The notes under the pieces: generated by a model
Database searches by the model: none
Told to the model about the DNA's origin: nothing
What the model saw: the letters and a program-made list of their open reading frames with translations, nothing else
Shown here: positions 62,701-64,000 of the stretch, one piece after another
Layout: every line of letters starts with the position of its first letter
How positions within the stretch are numbered: position 1 is the first letter of the stretch
Translations under genes and position numbers: made by a program
Source: Boswellia sacra
Lineage: Eukaryota; Streptophyta; Magnoliopsida; Sapindales; Burseraceae
Assembly (NCBI GenBank): GCA_013180625.2
Contig: SNVD02013723.1
Location: 186,001-250,000, forward strand
DNA: 64,000 bases
Direction of reading: 5' to 3'

Positions 62701-63237
62701 TACTCTTTCCTCTCTACTGTTTCTGCTAACAACTTTAACCTTGCTTTCAACTCTTCACTCTAAAGAACGAAACTTTCCACATTATCAACTAAACAACTTC
62801 GTTTGGAGGCAAATTAAAGAAATTAAAATATCAATAAACAAGCTTTCAGCATGGACAAGCCTCACACTACTAGAAAAACATTTCCTTTCACTTCCCTAAA
62901 AAGTTTTCTAAGTAACCAAGCACTTAAAAACTCTAAAGTCTTATCAAATGTCAAATGATTAATTAATTACCTTCTCTCTGGGTTTGGGGCTGGTGAGGAC
63001 GAACTCGGATCCAAAGAAAATGCGGATTAAGTCGGGTCTGGTGGAAGGGGGGGACTTCACCCATATGTTTCGGCTGGAAGTGTACAGTATAATGTTTTGA
63101 GAGGCAAGATTGAAAGCTTTTTCTGATAATTCAGATGGTAGCTGAGAGTCTCTTGAAGCGGAGAGAAGGAAAGAGCAAATCAACTCGGTGTTGGAGATGA
63201 CGAGTCCAGGTGAGTTATGTGGATCCTTGGATCCCAT
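50720..63237 (-). CDS. VMA12-like: Vma12/TMEM199-like V-ATPase assembly factor, four exons over 12.5 kb
   Basis: Exons on the minus strand: 63237-62971 (89 codons), 62759-62621, 51091-51006 and 50851-50720. All introns are GT-AG (211, 11,529 and 154 bp) and the phases fit, including a Gly codon split across the long intron. The product is 207 residues. Conserved family sequence: ELKARLKLLAE, YQELVKDIMP and PFSSYKDQIGFG (about 91-136), then a first membrane segment (LHVVLIMFTGYLVGYVAF, about 137-158), HSPVM joined to SAAGG across the last splice, and a second membrane segment (LGLVLGMPVETLLFIIRIF, about 171-189). Vma12 (yeast) and TMEM199 (human) are ER membrane proteins needed to assemble the V0 sector of the vacuolar proton pump. 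The plant role is inferred. No stop or frameshift is seen. The oddity is the repeat-filled second intron, which separates the soluble half from the membrane half. Confidence 0.88.
51380..52186. mobile_element. Foldback-type DNA element in the long intron (807 bp)
   Basis: Imperfect inverted repeats of about 130 bp occupy 51380-51510 and 52070-52186. They begin GTAACACTTACATTA and end TTAATTTAGGTGTTAC, and both contain AACCAAGAGAATG. The flanks AAATGTTT (51372-51379) and AAATATTT (52187-52194) form an 8-bp duplication matching at 7 of 8. A smaller inverted pair around TAAGCAAG lies inside. No coding capacity; hAT-like by its duplication length. Confidence 0.6.
52385..52530 (-). mobile_element. 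Possible tRNA-derived SINE
   Basis: On the minus strand TGATGTTAAGTGGTAAAGG resembles a Pol III A box and, about 35 bases on, GAGTTCACATCTTGGG resembles a B box. No cloverleaf can be drawn, so it is not a tRNA gene. The borders are unclear. Confidence 0.35.
52560..52850 (+). repeat. Repeat copy inverted relative to 63,610-63,900
   Basis: Contains TTGATAAGCCTTAATGAGAA, GATTCAATTTTTCACTTAAG and CATGGTGGGTTGTTGGACTT, all found on the opposite strand at 63,610-63,900. It is probably part of a gypsy-like LTR. One copy lies inside the long intron and the other just upstream of the gene. Confidence 0.65.
53012..53560 (+). repeat. Extra partial copy of the gypsy-like element A
   Basis: Matches 59,740-60,560 in direct orientation and 54,050-54,770 in inverted orientation. 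Shared landmarks are a segment around AAGAGCGCCGAG, TAGAGTTCAATGG and GATACAATAAGGCCG. With the copy at 54,050 it brackets an unrelated segment of about 0.5 kb. No reading frame is recognisable. Confidence 0.6.
54990..55159 (-). pseudogene. Gypsy protease fragment (left arm)
   Basis: Minus-strand reading TPLDTLDVVLGMDFLQRYDV followed by LPQCNA, the C-terminal flap and core pattern of plant gypsy aspartic proteases (DVVLGMDFL). It is cut at its N-terminal side by the LTR starting at 55160. The inverted partner is at 59,372. Confidence 0.65.
55160..56729 (+). repeat. Gypsy LTR in plus orientation (left arm)
   Basis: 1,570 bp from TGTTAAATGCATAAAAATAC to ACATAAACA. It is the same family as the LTRs of the 25.2-38.8 kb element, in opposite orientation to those. 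It is followed at once by AAATTTGTTGCCATTGCAAG, a primer-binding-site-like sequence. Confidence 0.78.
56958..57292. mobile_element. hAT MITE with perfect 8-bp TSD (335 bp)
   Basis: Starts TAGGGGTCGGGTCGGG and ends GCCCACCCCTA, with CTTTTAGA duplicated perfectly at 56950-56957 and 57293-57300. It is rich in GGGTCGGGT and CCCGAT words, a type of small hAT element common in eudicots. It is inserted in the leader between the left LTR and the gag fragment. Confidence 0.85.
57574..57790 (+). pseudogene. Gypsy gag fragment in the spacer
   Basis: Plus-strand reading with RKSKELTILFEAENHRNWAK matches the capsid part of the 34.1-34.4 kb gag (RQSKELAIIFKAEIHRNLGR). Stops interrupt it upstream. It runs in the sense of the left LTR and stops abruptly against the primer-binding-site side of the inverted right LTR, which marks the inversion junction. 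Confidence 0.7.
57805..59371 (-). repeat. Gypsy LTR in minus orientation (right arm)
   Basis: 1,567 bp, beginning TGTTTACACTC and ending GTATTTATCA on the plus strand. The flanking CTCCTTTAG is the reverse complement of the CTAAAGGAG outside the left LTR, so both LTRs sit at the same point of the same host element. Confidence 0.78.
59372..59601 (+). pseudogene. Gypsy protease fragment (right arm)
   Basis: Plus-strand reading TPLDTLDMVLDMDFLRRHNV, then LPPCNAVCIFESSPC, ending in a TAG after RQVRK. Same fragment as 54,990-55,159, here longer. The usual LGMDFL reads LDMDFL. It begins at the LTR edge, so the catalytic N-terminal part is missing. The longer open frame that starts inside the LTR is accidental. 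Confidence 0.65.
61054..62620. other. Rest of intron 2 of the Vma12-like gene
   Basis: AT-rich, with no coding frame of a known family and no bounded element seen. A polypyrimidine stretch lies near 61,490-61,530. Confidence 0.5.
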
Positions 63238-63451
63238 GCTTGTTATGCATACAAATTACACTTGGCTGGTAGCAGCAAAGACTACAGAAGAAGGTTCAGA
63301 CAAGAAGAAGAGTCGAATTGATGGAAAATAATAAGTGACGGTATCATTTTTTTTTTTAATTTATTTAATAAAACTTGTCAAAAACACATTAGGATTAAAA
63401 TAAAAACAGCCATGAAAATCAACTAATAGATAACATTTATGCATCTTTGAA

Positions 63452-63512
63452 ATATATGTATGTGTGTGTGTATATATATATTAACACGTGCGCGCGCGCG
63501 CGCACACATATA
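63452..63512. repeat. Compound TG/TA/CG microsatellite
   Basis: Almost continuous alternation of purine and pyrimidine: TGTGTGTGTG, then TATATATATA, then CACG with a (CG)n run at about 63,488-63,502, then CACACATATA. It lies about 220 bp upstream of the Vma12-like start codon. Such sequences can adopt Z-DNA. Confidence 0.85.
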
Positions 63513-63609
63513 ACTCAATAAACAAGTGATTATTTTGCTATCCTTCAAATAATTTAATCTGTTATTATTAAACACCTTTATGTTGCAAAATAAAAAAGAG
63601 TGATTATTT

Positions 63610-63900
63610 TATTGTTGCCGGTGACCCACTCAACCCCACTCCCAGAAGCTTTCACTCACCAACAGCAAAACAACAAGTCCAACATCCCACCATGGCTGGT
63701 TCATAAACACTAGGTCTAGTTTTGAACCGATTTTAGCAACTTTTTAACCCTTTCCATTAAGCTTGAGTGAAAAATTGAATCACCAATGCTTAAAAATGTT
63801 AGCCCATTGATTACCTCAAGTCCACATTTTAATTTACATCTCATAGTCTAATTCTAATCAAACTCCTCATTAAGGCTTATCAAATAGTAGGCTTATCAAA
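63610..63900 (-). repeat. Repeat copy inverted relative to 52,560-52,850
   Basis: Holds the reverse complement of the intron repeat, for example AAGTCCAACATCCCACCATG and CTTGAGTGAAAAATTGAATC. Upstream of the Vma12-like gene. No gene seen to the window end. Confidence 0.65.
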
Positions 63901-64000
63901 ATGTTATCATGATTAAAATGTTGTGGTCTGATTAAATCCAGTTACGAGAAAGGAGAAAAAATGCACAAACAAATGGCAGTCGGCAGATTAATCAAATCCT

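Overview
This window is AT-rich nuclear DNA from a flowering plant, most probably a eudicot. The evidence is GT-AG spliced genes, a NAC transcription factor, and nested plant transposon families (Mutator-like, Ty3/gypsy, LINE, hAT). There are no bacterial-style operons. The species cannot be fixed from the sequence alone. About half of the window is transposon-derived, and only three host protein genes can be supported.

Layout. 1-8.2 kb is non-coding, with a 42-bp tandem repeat and two MITEs that still have their target-site duplications. 8.52-9.58 kb (+) is a complete three-exon NAC gene of the NAC083/VNI2 type with an EAR-like repression motif. 13.32-15.71 kb (-) is a two-exon gene for an 87-residue protein of unknown function. 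16.05-16.48 kb is a small hAT-type element. 16.77-40.05 kb is one Mutator-like element (MULE1). It carries a decayed Ulp1-like protease gene (+) and a decayed transposase gene (-). A solo LTR (22.46-24.01 kb) and a whole Ty3/gypsy element (25.23-38.83 kb, - strand) are inserted in its transposase gene. The gypsy element in turn holds an ORF1-only LINE and an intronless, stop-riddled copy of a LOG (cytokinin-activating) gene. A second MULE of the same family (MULE2, 40.08-47.86 kb) begins 34 bp after MULE1 ends. A TATA box and a long imperfect hairpin at 48.73-48.92 kb look like a microRNA-type gene.

50.72-63.24 kb (-) is a four-exon gene for a 207-residue Vma12/TMEM199-like V-ATPase assembly factor. 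I assembled it from pieces 11.5 kb apart. All exon phases match, and the predicted protein runs through the family's conserved middle and two membrane segments. Its second intron (51,092-62,620) is filled with repeats: a foldback DNA element, a possible SINE, gypsy fragments, a hAT MITE with a perfect 8-bp duplication, and a large inverted duplication with arms of about 3.2 kb.

The three host genes show no functional link to one another. The transposons record an order of events. Two MULEs entered a short repetitive host site. The gypsy element then entered the MULE1 transposase gene, and a LINE entered the gypsy leader. All transposon genes seen here are broken, so the elements look old and immobile unless helped in trans. 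Splice sites and exon limits are my own readings and have no transcript support.
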